From contig JBFMAI010000028.1 in the NCBI GenBank assembly GCA_040755725.1, forward strand, positions 1-60,211: DNA of 60,211 nt, given 5' to 3'. Both the position numbers and the translations under genes were made by a program. Shown one piece after another: positions 35,090 through 43,906 of the stretch. This DNA is from JBFMAI01 sp040755725 (GTDB lineage: Bacteria; Planctomycetota; Phycisphaerae; UBA1845; Fen-1342). Under the pieces are notes generated by a model. That model was not told the DNA's origin, searched no databases, and saw only the letters and a program-made list of their open reading frames with translations. The first letter of the stretch is position 1; every line of letters begins with the position of its first letter.

Positions 35090-37030
35090 ATGACCAGTCA
35101 GCAAGGCCAAGCCTTCGAGGACCTGCGCAACACCGTCAACGAGTGTTCGCGCATCGTCCGGCACCGCTGGCGCCTGGCGCTGGTCGGGCTGGCGGTCGTG
35201 GGCTCCGCGGCCTTTTGGGGTAGTCAATACCTGCCGCGCGAGTACGCCGCCACCACCATCTTCGAACGCCGTGACGACGTCGTGCTCCAGAACCTCGTGC
35301 AGGCCAACTCGCCGTACAGCTTCCAGCGCCTCAAGAGCACCCTCACACTGGACATGCTCGGGTCGCGGGCCTTGGCCCGGGCCGCGGTCCGCGCCGGCCT
35401 GCTGCCCGCCGAGACGTTCACCAGCGACGGCGCCCTCACGGAAAGCGAACGGGCCGCCCTGGACGGGGCGCTGGGGCAGCGCGAGCTGCGGCCGGCGGTG
35501 CGCCTGATCCACAGTTCGCCCAGCCTGGATACGATCCAGGTCAGTTGCACGGCGAATGACCCGGTCGCGGCCCGCGAGTTCGTGATCGCCCTGCGTGACC
35601 ACTACATCGCCGACACGCGCGAGCGGATTCGCGACATTCTCAACGGCACGCGGGATTTCTTCGCGTCGGAGGTCGCCCGCGTGCAGGACGAGCTGGCCCG
35701 GACGACGGGGGGATTGCGCAAGGGCTTCGAGGACTTCCCGGGCCTGGATCCGACCGACGTGGCCGCCGTCGGTAACCGGCTCGAGACGCTGCGGCTGCAA
35801 CGCAACGACATGTTGCAGCGCAAAGCGGAGTTGGAGGCCCAGATCACGGCCCGTGAGCAATTCCTCGTCTCGGCCCCGGCGCTGTACATCCGGCCCGCTC
35901 CGGCGCTGATGGGGCCGCCGGCCCCCACGCCGCCCCCGTCAAGTCCGGTGGTGGAGCAGGCGATCGAGGGGGTCCGCCGCCAGATCGTCGAGCTGGTGAC
36001 GGGCAAACGGATGACGATGGAGCACCCGGACGTCAAGCGGCTGCTGGGACGGCTCGAAGCCCTGGAGGAGCTGCGCGAGAACCTGGCCTCCTCGACCGTG
36101 GACGACACCGTCGGCCTGCCCCCCGTGGCCCAGAACCCCGAGGCTGAAAGCGGTCGGCGGGAATGGAGCGCCCAACGGATGCGGATCGAGCTGGAGTTGG
36201 ACGCGCTGCGCCGGCAGTTGGCCGTCACCAAGGAGCAGTTCGCCGAGATCGACGGCCGCGTGGAACGCTTCGCCGGCCTATACAACCAGCTCCTGAGCGA
36301 AGGGGAGGAGCTGCGTACGCTGCGCGAGCGGCAGTCCGCCGGCACGAACGAACTCAGCATCTGGCAGTCTCACTTGGCGCAACTGGATCGCGTGCTGGCC
36401 GCCGAAAGCGGCGACCGCGGCACGCAATTCACGTTGATTGAAGAGCCCAAGGACGAAAGTCGGCCGACCAAACCCCGCGTGGCCTCGGTGTTTCTGGTGT
36501 GCTCAGGTCTGGGGTTGGCGGCGGCGGCGCTGCTGGTGGGTCTGGCCGAGCTGTTCGATCGTTCGTTCCGTTCGGTGGGGCAGGTGACGCGGGCCCTCGG
36601 GGTGCCGGTGCTGGAGTGCATCAGCACCGTGCTGACCCCCCGCGAACGGCGTCGGGCGCTGCTGGCCCGGGCGGTGTGGACGCCCACGCTCGCGGTGCTG
36701 CTCGGGCTGCTCGCCGCCAGCGCCGGCTTGGCCTACACCAGCCTCGTGCGACCGACGCTGCACGCCCGCGCGATGCAGAAGATGGACCGCATGTTGGATG
36801 CGGCCAACGTGGCGGCGGCGTGGGACGCCAACGGGGAGGAACAGGGAGTAGAAGGCGGGTCCGAGCGAACCGGGAACGGGGCCAGTCACCGGCTAAGAAC
36901 CGGTGCCCCAGAAACCGGGAACAGGGAACCGGGAACAGAGAACGCTGCACAGGGACCGGCGGACACAGAGGTCTCGTTCCGCGAGGGAAGCAGCGACGGC
37001 ACGGCCGTCCGGGCAGGCGGAGTGAGCTGA
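35090..37030 (+). CDS. Wzz/GumC-like polysaccharide chain-length or co-polymerase protein
   Basis: 646 residues. A first membrane segment lies near residues 33-50, a long periplasmic alpha-helical coiled region (about 175-460) carries a Pro-rich break (APALMGPPAPTPPPSS), and a second membrane segment lies near 465-490 with a third near 530-555. This is the Wzz/GumC layout. The Walker kinase part found in fused forms is absent and supplied by the next gene. The last 75 residues are low-complexity, and phrases such as ETGNREPGTEN are translations of dispersed repeat DNA. Confidence 0.85.
   Translation: MTSQQGQAFEDLRNTVNECSRIVRHRWRLALVGLAVVGSAAFWGSQYLPREYAATTIFERRDDVVLQNLVQANSPYSFQRLKSTLTLDMLGSRALARAAVRAGLLPAETFTSDGALTESERAALDGALGQRELRPAVRLIHSSPSLDTIQVSCTANDPVAAREFVIALRDHYIADTRERIRDILNGTRDFFASEVARVQDELARTTGGLRKGFEDFPGLDPTDVAAVGNRLETLRLQRNDMLQRKAELEAQITAREQFLVSAPALYIRPAPALMGPPAPTPPPSSPVVEQAIEGVRRQIVELVTGKRMTMEHPDVKRLLGRLEALEELRENLASSTVDDTVGLPPVAQNPEAESGRREWSAQRMRIELELDALRRQLAVTKEQFAEIDGRVERFAGLYNQLLSEGEELRTLRERQSAGTNELSIWQSHLAQLDRVLAAESGDRGTQFTLIEEPKDESRPTKPRVASVFLVCSGLGLAAAALLVGLAELFDRSFRSVGQVTRALGVPVLECISTVLTPRERRRALLARAVWTPTLAVLLGLLAASAGLAYTSLVRPTLHARAMQKMDRMLDAANVAAAWDANGEEQGVEGGSERTGNGASHRLRTGAPETGNREPGTENAAQGPADTEVSFREGSSDGTAVRAGGVS
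36840..36960. repeat. GGGAACC-type repeat in the wzz-like 3' end
   Basis: Units of CCGGGAAC recur at about 36870, 36913, 36922 and 36931 around a CACCGGCTAAGAACCGGTGC hairpin. The block is in frame and produces the disordered C-terminal tail. Confidence 0.6.
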
Positions 37031-37040
37031 GGCGCGCGGC

Positions 37041-37994
37041 ATGGGCTCGATGACCAAGGTCATGCAGAAGATCCAGGAGGCCGAAGCGGCCCCCGCGCCG
37101 TCGGTCCCGGAGACCGAAGCCGTCACGTCAGCACCGCCGCCTGGAACAAAGGAAGCCGTCTCGAGTTTCGTGCCCGGGGAGGCCGCACCGGACACGGCCG
37201 TCGCCCCCGACGACGGCCGGTGCGGAGCCCGGCCGCTACAAGGCGACGCGGCCGGCACGGAACGAAACGCGGGCGCCGACGACGGTCGCACCGTGACCTG
37301 GGATCCTCAGCGGGTCGATCCCGTGATCGTGGCCTTTCACGACCGCTACTCGGCGGTGTGCGAGCAGTATCGCGGCGTGCGGGCGCGGCTTCTCACCATG
37401 AACCCGGCCAGGGCTCCCCAGATCCTCGCGATCACCAGCGCCATCCCGGAAGAGGGCAAGAGCGTCTCGACGGTCAACCTCGGGCTGGTCATGGCCGAGG
37501 GCAATGAGCACCGCATCCTGATCGCGGATGCCGACTTCCGCCGCACGTCGATCGCCCGCATGTTGGGGGTCTCCGATACCCCCGGACTGGCCGACGTGCT
37601 CACCGGCGCGGTGCCGTTGGCGACCGCCCTCCAGCCGACGCCGCTGCCCAACCTCAAGCTGCTGCCCGCCGGCCGGGTGCGCGACAATGCCTATGCAGAG
37701 CTGCTCGGCGGCCCCAGCACCGGCCAGGTGCTCAGTGAGCTGCGTCAACAATTCGACTATGTGTTCCTCGACACGCCGCCGATCACCACCGTCTCCGACG
37801 TCTGCCTGCTGGCGCCGCGATGCGACGGGGCGCTGGTCGTGGTGCAGATGCGGCGTACGCCCGAGCCCACCGTGCAGCAGGCCGTCCGCACGCTCCAGGC
37901 CAACAACGTGAAGATTGTGGGCGCGATCCTGTCGCGGTTCCGCGAGCGGGGCTCGGCGTACTATGAACACTACTACTCCTATTACTACCGCTAA
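37041..37994 (+). CDS. CpsD/CapB-like tyrosine kinase of the EPS locus
   Basis: 317 residues. The bacterial tyrosine kinase core is complete: Walker A (SAIPEEGKSV, Lys near 140), Walker A' (ILIADADFR, 160-167) and Walker B (VFLDTPP). The C-terminal tail has a tyrosine cluster, YYEHYYSYYYR, the usual autophosphorylation site that controls Wzz oligomers and chain length. Residues 25-85 are an Ala/Pro/Gly-rich linker, part of which (about 57-67) comes from a family C palindrome at 37213-37238. The gene starts 10 bases after wzz. Confidence 0.9.
   Translation: MGSMTKVMQKIQEAEAAPAPSVPETEAVTSAPPPGTKEAVSSFVPGEAAPDTAVAPDDGRCGARPLQGDAAGTERNAGADDGRTVTWDPQRVDPVIVAFHDRYSAVCEQYRGVRARLLTMNPARAPQILAITSAIPEEGKSVSTVNLGLVMAEGNEHRILIADADFRRTSIARMLGVSDTPGLADVLTGAVPLATALQPTPLPNLKLLPAGRVRDNAYAELLGGPSTGQVLSELRQQFDYVFLDTPPITTVSDVCLLAPRCDGALVVVQMRRTPEPTVQQAVRTLQANNVKIVGAILSRFRERGSAYYEHYYSYYYR
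37213..37238. repeat. Repeat family C copy inside the cpsD-like gene
   Basis: CGGCCGGTGCGGAGCCCGGC followed by CGC is the reverse complement of the copy at 22743-22766, including the flanking TA. It is read in frame in the linker before the kinase core. Confidence 0.65.
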
Positions 37995-39147
37995 CCATAA
38001 CGCTGGACGCGGAGGTCCGGCGCTGCGGGACGCGCCGCCGGCGTGCCGCGCGGGTCGTCCGCGGCCGGCGTCGTGCGAGCGCATTCCGCGCGGCTTTGCC
38101 CCCCGGACCACGGAGGTACGGCCCGTCACCGACCCAGCCGACCGCGCCGCTTGGGTTCGCTACGTCGAGCGTCACGCCGCCGCCACCGTCTTTCACCACC
38201 CCGACTGGTGCGACGCCGTCGAAGATGTGTTTCATCACCGGCCCCTTCATCTGCTGGCCACCCGCGACGGAGAGCCGGTCGGCGTCCTGCCGCTGATGGA
38301 GGTCCGCAGCCTGCTGGCCGGCCGCCTGCACGTCAGCGTGCCGTACGGCACCTACGGCGGCCTCCTGGCCGACGACCCGCAGGTCGGCGCCGTCTTGGCG
38401 GACGCCGCGGCCGAGACCGCGCGGCAGCGCGGCGCCCGCGTGCTGGAGCTGCGGTCGGCGACGGCCGACGTGCCCGCGTTCGAGCCCGTCGCGGGTTATC
38501 TGGGTTTCTGGCGCGAATTGCCCGAGCGGGTCGAGGACGTCGCGGCGTCGCTCCCCAAGCGGGCGCGGGCCGCGGCGCGGCACGCCCGCGACCGGAGCGG
38601 CGTCACCGTGGAACACGACGCGCGGCTCATCCCGCTCGTGTGGGCACTGTACTGCCGCAGCATGCACCGGATCGCTTCGTTGGCTTATCCACGCCGCTTC
38701 TTCGACGCCCTGGCCGGCCGCCGGGGACCGCGGGCGTGGGCGAGCGTGGCGTGGTGCGACGGCCGGCCGCTCGCGGGGACGATCAGCCTGGAGTTCCGCG
38801 ACACGCTCATGCCGTACATCCTCGGCCTGGACGAGCGCATCCCGTGTGAAGGGGCGGCCAACCTGCTGTACTGGTCGGTGATGGAGCGGGCGGTCGAGCG
38901 GGGGTTGCGGCGGTTCGACTACGGCCGCAGCCGCGCCGACAACGCCGGCGCCGTCGGCTTCAAGAAGAACCAGGGTTTCGAGCCGCGGCCGCTGGGCTAT
39001 CAGCGGTACGTGCCGCCCGGCCGGCGGGCCCCGGACCTCAGGCCGTCCAACCCGCGGTTCGCCTGGGCGCGGCGCGCGTGGCGTTGCCTGCCGTTGCCGG
39101 TAACGCGCGTGCTGGGCGCGTGGCTGGCCCGCTCAATTCCCGGCTGA
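37963..39147 (+). CDS. FemAB-like protein of the EPS locus
   Basis: 394 residues from an ATG at 37963 that overlaps the kinase gene's end. The first 45 residues read as low-complexity and include a GGAGGTCCGGCGCTGCGG repeat, so the true start is uncertain. The conserved part begins near DPADRAAWVRYVERH and contains VFHHPDWCDAV, PYGTYGGLLAD, LPKRARAAARHARDR, RRFDYGRSR and GFKKNQGFEP. These match the FemAB-like GNAT-fold proteins linked to PEP-CTERM/XrtA polysaccharide loci. The reaction is unproven; family members transfer amino acids from charged tRNA. Confidence 0.8.
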   Translation: MNTTTPITTANHNAGRGGPALRDAPPACRAGRPRPASCERIPRGFAPRTTEVRPVTDPADRAAWVRYVERHAAATVFHHPDWCDAVEDVFHHRPLHLLATRDGEPVGVLPLMEVRSLLAGRLHVSVPYGTYGGLLADDPQVGAVLADAAAETARQRGARVLELRSATADVPAFEPVAGYLGFWRELPERVEDVAASLPKRARAAARHARDRSGVTVEHDARLIPLVWALYCRSMHRIASLAYPRRFFDALAGRRGPRAWASVAWCDGRPLAGTISLEFRDTLMPYILGLDERIPCEGAANLLYWSVMERAVERGLRRFDYGRSRADNAGAVGFKKNQGFEPRPLGYQRYVPPGRRAPDLRPSNPRFAWARRAWRCLPLPVTRVLGAWLARSIPG

Positions 39148-39158
39148 AAGGGGGGACC

Positions 39159-40430
39159 GTGCGCATCCTGATGCTTGCCCCACGCTGGCCGTATCCGCCC
39201 GACCGCGGCGACACGTTGCGCTCGTGGCACGTGCTGCAAGCGCTGGCGGACCGGCACGAGGTGTGGCTGGCGGCGGTCGATCGCGCCGCGCCAAGCGCGG
39301 AGCACCGGGCACCGGTCGAACGCTTGTGCCGCCAAGCCGTCGCGCTGCCGATGACTGGCGCGGCGGCCCTGGCGCGCGGGGTCGGCTCTCTGCTGGCGGG
39401 CCACAGCCTGACCGCGGGTTACTTCGGGGACGCCCGCCTGCCCCGGCTGATCGACCGCTGGCAGCGCGAAGTCCGCTTCGATGCCCTGTGGACCTATTCG
39501 TCCGCGATGGCCCCGGCCGCCGACGCCGTGGACGCGCCGCGGCGCATCGTTGATCTCGGCGACGTGGACAGCGCCAAGTGGGCGTTGTATGCGCGGCGCA
39601 GTCTGCCGCCAAAACGTTGGCTGTACCGCGCGGAAGCGGCTCGCGTCGGCGCCCTGGAAGCGCGGGCGGTGGCGACGCACGACTTGTGTCTACTGGTCAA
39701 CGAGCGCGAACGCCACAAGTTGCGGATGCGGCTGCCCAACGCCCGCACCGGCGTCCTGCCGACCGTCGTGGACCTCGCCGAGTACGCCGACCTCCCCGTC
39801 GGGCCGCCGACCGAGCCGGTGATCGGCATGATCGGCTCGATGTTCTACCCGCCCAACGTGCGCGCCGTACACTGGTTCGGCCGCTGGGTGTGGCCGCTGG
39901 TGCAACGCGAAGTGCCGGCGGCGCAGTGGTGGATCGTCGGTAGCCGGCCGACCCGCGCGGTCCGGCGCTGGGCCGCCGAGCCGGGCGTGACCGTCACCGG
40001 CTACGTCCCGGACGTGCGGCCGTACCTCGCCGCCACCCGTGTGCTCGTCAACGCCGTCGAGGGCGACCTCGGCGTACAATCGAAGCTCATCGTGGCGATG
40101 GCGGCGGCCCGCGCCGCCGTCGTCACGCCCGACGCCGCCGCCGGTATCGATTACGACGACCCGCCCCCATTCCGCGTCGCCCGCTCCGCGCCGGCCTTCG
40201 CCGACGCCGTCGTGCAGTTGTTGCGCGACGGCGCGGCGGCCCGCCGGCTGGCCACGCGGGCGCGCGCGGTGGCGGAGGCAAACTACGGCATCGCCGGCCA
40301 GTCCCGGCGCATCGCCGCGTTTCTATGCGATCCCGCATGCATTCCCGCCGGGCCCGTGAGCAGACCGGCCGTGGAGGCGGGGTTGGAATGTGCCCCGATG
40401 GCCGCGGGCCATGAGGTGGCCCGCCGGTGA
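39159..40430 (+). CDS. Glycosyltransferase (XrtA/PEP-CTERM-linked type)
   Basis: 423 residues from a GTG at 39159 preceded by AAGGGGGG. It begins RILMLAPRWPYPPDRGDTLRSWH, seen as LMLAPRWPYPPDRGD, the signature of the TIGR03087 glycosyltransferases of exosortase-linked EPS loci. A GT-B fold follows: a sugar-nucleotide domain with GMIGSMFYPPNVRAVHWF and a C-terminal QSKLIVAMAAARAAVVTP. Sugar and acceptor are unknown. Its stop overlaps the next start (GTGA). Confidence 0.88.
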   Translation: MRILMLAPRWPYPPDRGDTLRSWHVLQALADRHEVWLAAVDRAAPSAEHRAPVERLCRQAVALPMTGAAALARGVGSLLAGHSLTAGYFGDARLPRLIDRWQREVRFDALWTYSSAMAPAADAVDAPRRIVDLGDVDSAKWALYARRSLPPKRWLYRAEAARVGALEARAVATHDLCLLVNERERHKLRMRLPNARTGVLPTVVDLAEYADLPVGPPTEPVIGMIGSMFYPPNVRAVHWFGRWVWPLVQREVPAAQWWIVGSRPTRAVRRWAAEPGVTVTGYVPDVRPYLAATRVLVNAVEGDLGVQSKLIVAMAAARAAVVTPDAAAGIDYDDPPPFRVARSAPAFADAVVQLLRDGAAARRLATRARAVAEANYGIAGQSRRIAAFLCDPACIPAGPVSRPAVEAGLECAPMAAGHEVARR

Positions 40431-41665
40431 TTCGCGGCCGACACATCATTTGCGTGGCCAGCAACTGGGACGACCACCCCACGAGCAAGCACCACGTCAT
40501 GCGCCGGTTGGCCGCGGCCAACGACGTGCTGTGGGTCAATTACCACGCCTCGCGCCGCCCGCGGTTGACGCGCACCGACCTGCGTCTGGCGTGGCGCCGG
40601 CTGGGTCACGCGGTCCGACCCGCCGGCCGTGTCATGCCGCGCCTCCAGGTCCTCTCGCCGCTGCTTGTCCCGCTGCCTGCCTCCGCCGTGGCCCGCACCG
40701 TGAACACCTGGTTGCTACGACGACACATCGCGGCGGCGCTGCGCCGTCAGCCGCCGCGCCCTATCCAGCTCTGGCTGTTCACGCCGGACGTCCCCGAGCT
40801 CATCGCCGCGTTGCCCGCCGAACGCGTGGTGTACTACTGCGTGGACGACTTCGCCGGCTTCGCGGGTTTCGACGCGGCCCTGATCGAGAAGCTGGAAGCC
40901 CTGACGGTGGCGCAGTCGGACCTCGTCATCACTACCTCCGGCACCCTTCTCGAACGCCACCGCCCGCGACACAGCCGCGTCCACCTGGTCCCCCACGGCG
41001 TGGACTACGAGCACTTCGCGGCCGCCGTCGATCTGCCGCGGGAGGCCGTCCCGCCGGACGTGCGCGGACTGCCGCGCCCGGTGTTCGGCTACATGGGCAT
41101 GATCAGCGAGTACGTGGACCTGGAGCTGCTGGCGGCGGCGGCCCGCGCTCGCCCCGACTGGTCGTTCGTGCTGCTCGGCGATGCCCGCCGCGATGTCCGC
41201 GTCGTCGCCGGCCTGCCGAACGTGCACTTACTCGGCGGGCGGCCGTACGAGCAGTTGCCCGCGTACTGCCGCGGCTTCGACGTGGGGCTGATTCCGTTTG
41301 AGATGAACCGACTCGTGCGGGCGGTCAACCCGATCAAGCTACGCGAGTATCTCGCGGCGGGACTCCCGGTCGTGTCCGCCCCGATGGCGGCCGTCCGCGA
41401 TTACGCGCCGGACGTACACACCGCCGACACGCTGCCGACGTTCCTGAAGGCGTGCGAGGCCGCGTGGCGGCAGGCGGCCGCCGGCAACCGCCGCGCCCGA
41501 CAGGAGCGCGTGCATGGCGAGGGCTGGGCAGCCCGCGTCGAGTGGCTGTCCCACCTGGTGGAGCACTTGCCGCCGACGCCGGTGGGGGGGGGCGTGGAGG
41601 CCGCTGCGGCCACTTCCGGCGCTGGTCACGCGCTGCCGTCGGTTCAGCCGGGGGCGATCCTGTAG
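40427..41665 (+). CDS. Glycosyltransferase, GT4-like
   Basis: 412 residues, GTG start overlapping the upstream stop. GT-B features are visible: an N-terminal Rossmann half (ICVASNWDDHPTSKHHVM), then VVYYCVDDFAGF, HGVDYEHF and a C-terminal half with FGYMGMISEYVDLELL, LLGGRPYEQLPAYC and NPIKLREYLAAGLPVVS. The last 30 residues are Gly/Ala-rich and probably unstructured. It completes a pair of glycosyltransferases within the EPS operon. Confidence 0.88.
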   Translation: MIRGRHIICVASNWDDHPTSKHHVMRRLAAANDVLWVNYHASRRPRLTRTDLRLAWRRLGHAVRPAGRVMPRLQVLSPLLVPLPASAVARTVNTWLLRRHIAAALRRQPPRPIQLWLFTPDVPELIAALPAERVVYYCVDDFAGFAGFDAALIEKLEALTVAQSDLVITTSGTLLERHRPRHSRVHLVPHGVDYEHFAAAVDLPREAVPPDVRGLPRPVFGYMGMISEYVDLELLAAAARARPDWSFVLLGDARRDVRVVAGLPNVHLLGGRPYEQLPAYCRGFDVGLIPFEMNRLVRAVNPIKLREYLAAGLPVVSAPMAAVRDYAPDVHTADTLPTFLKACEAAWRQAAAGNRRARQERVHGEGWAARVEWLSHLVEHLPPTPVGGGVEAAAATSGAGHALPSVQPGAIL

Positions 41666-41974
41666 ATGCTAACCCTCACCCAACCTCTCCGCGCCACGGC
41701 GAGTCGGTCACCACAGCGAACTGGGAGGGCGGGGAGTTCGGGGGCGCTTCTGAATGCGTATTCACAGTCGGGCAACACGGGAGGGCGCGGCTGTCTCCTG
41801 CGGCGACCCGGCCGGCCTGCCGAGCCGCGGCTCGCCGGGAGGCTCGCCCTCCCCACGTACGCGGCCGGATCGCGCACTGTCATTCAGTGCCGCCAACACA
41901 ACGGAGGGACACCGGCTCTCCAGCGGGCGAAACGCGGGCTGAGAGCCCGTGCCCCGGAGTACTGCTAGGTGCTC
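41666..41974. repeat. Intergenic block with repeat families A and B
   Basis: A family A variant with an internal CCGCGCCACG...GTCGGTCACC core begins at 41671. A full family B element lies at 41779-41854, with inverted ends GGGAGGGCG and CGCCCTCCC. Its reverse complement matches 55668-55743 at about 72 of 76 bases by eye. A CTGAGAGCCCGTGCCCC element follows near 41938. No gene is visible. Confidence 0.7.
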
Positions 41975-42481
41975 TTAGCTGATCGCCAACAGGGCCACGA
42001 CCAGGGCGAGGCCGATGATGAGCACCGCCCAGGCCGCATCGGCGTACGCCGGCGACAACGCCCGGTGCCGATGATGATGCACCCGCTGCCGGCGTCGCGG
42101 CGTCAATACCACGTCCCCAATCAGCAGCGGCGCCCCGCATTGCGAGCACAGCCGCGGCGCGGCCAGCGTGCGTGGTCGAATGCTGGTGTGGTGCCCGCAC
42201 CGGTCGCACGTGATGTGTATGCGGCTGGGCACGACGACGCTGTGCCGGCAGTGCCGGCAGCGCACGCTCGTGCTCGACCCCACCTCGTCGATCACCCCAT
42301 GACACCACCCACAGCGCAGCACGGGCACCGCCGCCGGTGGCGAACGGGCCGGCGCCGGCGCCGACTCGACCCCGAGTTCGCTCTCCGGGGGCGTGTCCAG
42401 CGCCCAGCCGCCGCTGCGCAACTGCATCAGGTCGCAGGCCCCCTCGGGGGTCTCGACGGGCTGTGGGGGAACCGGCACCAT
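41975..42481 (-). CDS. Zinc-ribbon protein with C-terminal membrane anchor
   Basis: 168 residues from the ATG at 42481. Three CxxC pairs are grouped as zinc ribbons (CGWCHG, CRHCRH, CDRCGHH with CSQCGAP). A C-terminal hydrophobic segment (AVLIIGLALVVALLAIS) anchors it, with the ribbons probably cytoplasmic. The Pro-rich N-terminus is not conserved. It lies antisense within the EPS run, between a glycosyltransferase and the deacetylase. Function unknown. Confidence 0.7.
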   Translation of the reverse strand: MVPVPPQPVETPEGACDLMQLRSGGWALDTPPESELGVESAPAPARSPPAAVPVLRCGWCHGVIDEVGSSTSVRCRHCRHSVVVPSRIHITCDRCGHHTSIRPRTLAAPRLCSQCGAPLLIGDVVLTPRRRQRVHHHRHRALSPAYADAAWAVLIIGLALVVALLAIS

Positions 42482-42613
42482 ATTGGTTGAATCGCCCGCT
42501 TGCCCCACCCGGGATTAGGCGGAAATCGGCCACTGCGGCCGAAACGGCGCCGAAAGCGCGCCCAATGCCTGCTCCCGGCGACGAGGCGGCCACGCCCGTC
42601 CGATACGACCGGT

Positions 42614-43600
42614 ATGCACGTCGCCACGCTCCCGGCCCCCGCCGCGCTGACTCTTCGGCTGCCTGAAACGACCGTCGCCGGCTGCCTGAACTGCCTCTCC
42701 GTGGACGTGGAGGAGTACTTCCAGTGCGAGGTATTCCGCCGCTGCGTTTCGCCGGCCGATTGGACCACGTATGAACGCCGGGCCCGACCCGCCCTGGAGC
42801 AAATCGCCGGCTGGCTCGCGGACAGCCGCTCGCACGCGACGTTCTTCGTGCTCGGTTGGAACGTCCCGCACCTGGCCCCCGTGCTGCGCGACCTGGCCCG
42901 GGCCGGCCACGAAATCGCCTGCCACGGCGACGGCCACGAACACCTCGCCCGCCTGAATCCGCAGCAATTGCGCGAAGACCTCCGCCGTGCCCGCGGACAA
43001 CTGGAGGACCTGATCGGCGTCCGCCCACGCGGCTATCGCGCCCCCACGTTCTCCGTCACCCACGCCACCGCCTGGGCCCTCGACGTCATCCTCGACGCCG
43101 GCTTCGAGTACGACGCGAGCATCTTCCCGATTCGCCACGATCGCTACGGCGTCCCGGATGCCCCCGTCGAACCGTTCTGGGCCGTGACGCCGAGCGGCCG
43201 GCGGCTGCTGGAGTTCCCGCCGCTGACGCTCGCGTGGGGGCCGCTGCGCGTGCCCGTCGGCGGCGGGGGATACCTGCGGCTGTGGCCGGGGGGCTGGCTG
43301 CGGCGGTGCATCCGGGCACGGCAGCGACGGCTCGGCGGGCCGACTCCGGGCACTGCGGCGGTGATGATCTACGTCCATCCGTGGGAGTTCGACCCGGACC
43401 AGCCGCGACTGCCCGTCGGCCGGCTGGCCCAGTGGCGCCACCGCGTCAATCTGCACACTACGACCGACAAGCTCCGCCGCCTGCTGGCTGAGTTCCGCTT
43501 TGACACGGCGGCGGCGGTCCTGCAACGTGTCCGCGTACTGGGCGACCTGCCGACGTTTGAGTTGGCCGCCGACGGCGTGCCCGACTCCCCGCCGTGCTGA
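42614..43600 (+). CDS. Polysaccharide deacetylase (XrtA/PEP-CTERM-linked type)
   Basis: 328 residues from the ATG at 42614. The NodB-type motifs are present: SVDVEEYF (catalytic Asp and metal-site Asp region), HGDGHEHL (metal His pair), RGYRAPTFS and YVHPWEFD. The opening CLSVDVEEYFQ is typical of the deacetylases found with exosortase EPS genes, which act on N- or O-acetyl groups of the polymer. It has its own upstream space and diverges from the zinc-ribbon gene. Confidence 0.9.
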   Translation: MHVATLPAPAALTLRLPETTVAGCLNCLSVDVEEYFQCEVFRRCVSPADWTTYERRARPALEQIAGWLADSRSHATFFVLGWNVPHLAPVLRDLARAGHEIACHGDGHEHLARLNPQQLREDLRRARGQLEDLIGVRPRGYRAPTFSVTHATAWALDVILDAGFEYDASIFPIRHDRYGVPDAPVEPFWAVTPSGRRLLEFPPLTLAWGPLRVPVGGGGYLRLWPGGWLRRCIRARQRRLGGPTPGTAAVMIYVHPWEFDPDQPRLPVGRLAQWRHRVNLHTTTDKLRRLLAEFRFDTAAAVLQRVRVLGDLPTFELAADGVPDSPPC

Positions 43601-43906
43601 AGGCCACTTCCAACCCCCCTCCCTCTCAGGTCGCCACGGGCGACTCGTCCGCCACGGCGGACGAGTCGGTCGCTGCGGTGACCGACGCGTCGTGGCGCGG
43701 AGGGGTTGGAGGAGGGTTGTAACTCCCGGCACGTTGGCGGTTGCCTACTCCCCGTTCCACGGCCGGTACAGAACCCGGCCGCTGCGCTGTCGCGGCTGCC
43801 TTGGTCTGCCGCCCCTCAATTCCTCGCCCCCTTTCATCCCGCAATGCCTCCCTCTCCCCCCTCTACGTCCTGGGCGCTCTTTGCGCTTCAGCGGTTGCCT
43901 TCTCTT
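43601..43906. repeat. Intergenic block with a split family A element and a family C copy
   Basis: A family A palindrome has its arms at 43614-43632 and 43698-43727, with about 66 bases between them that form their own CGCCACGG/CCGTGGCG-like hairpins. A family C palindrome (GGCCGGTACAGAACCCGGCC) lies at 43760-43780. The deacetylase and sdhB genes converge here. No gene is seen. Confidence 0.65.

Noticed and set aside
33961..35091. Minus-strand frame of 376 codons opposite the export lipoprotein
   Set aside because: Crosses the AT-rich repeat and has shadow composition; the plus strand encodes clear Wza domains.
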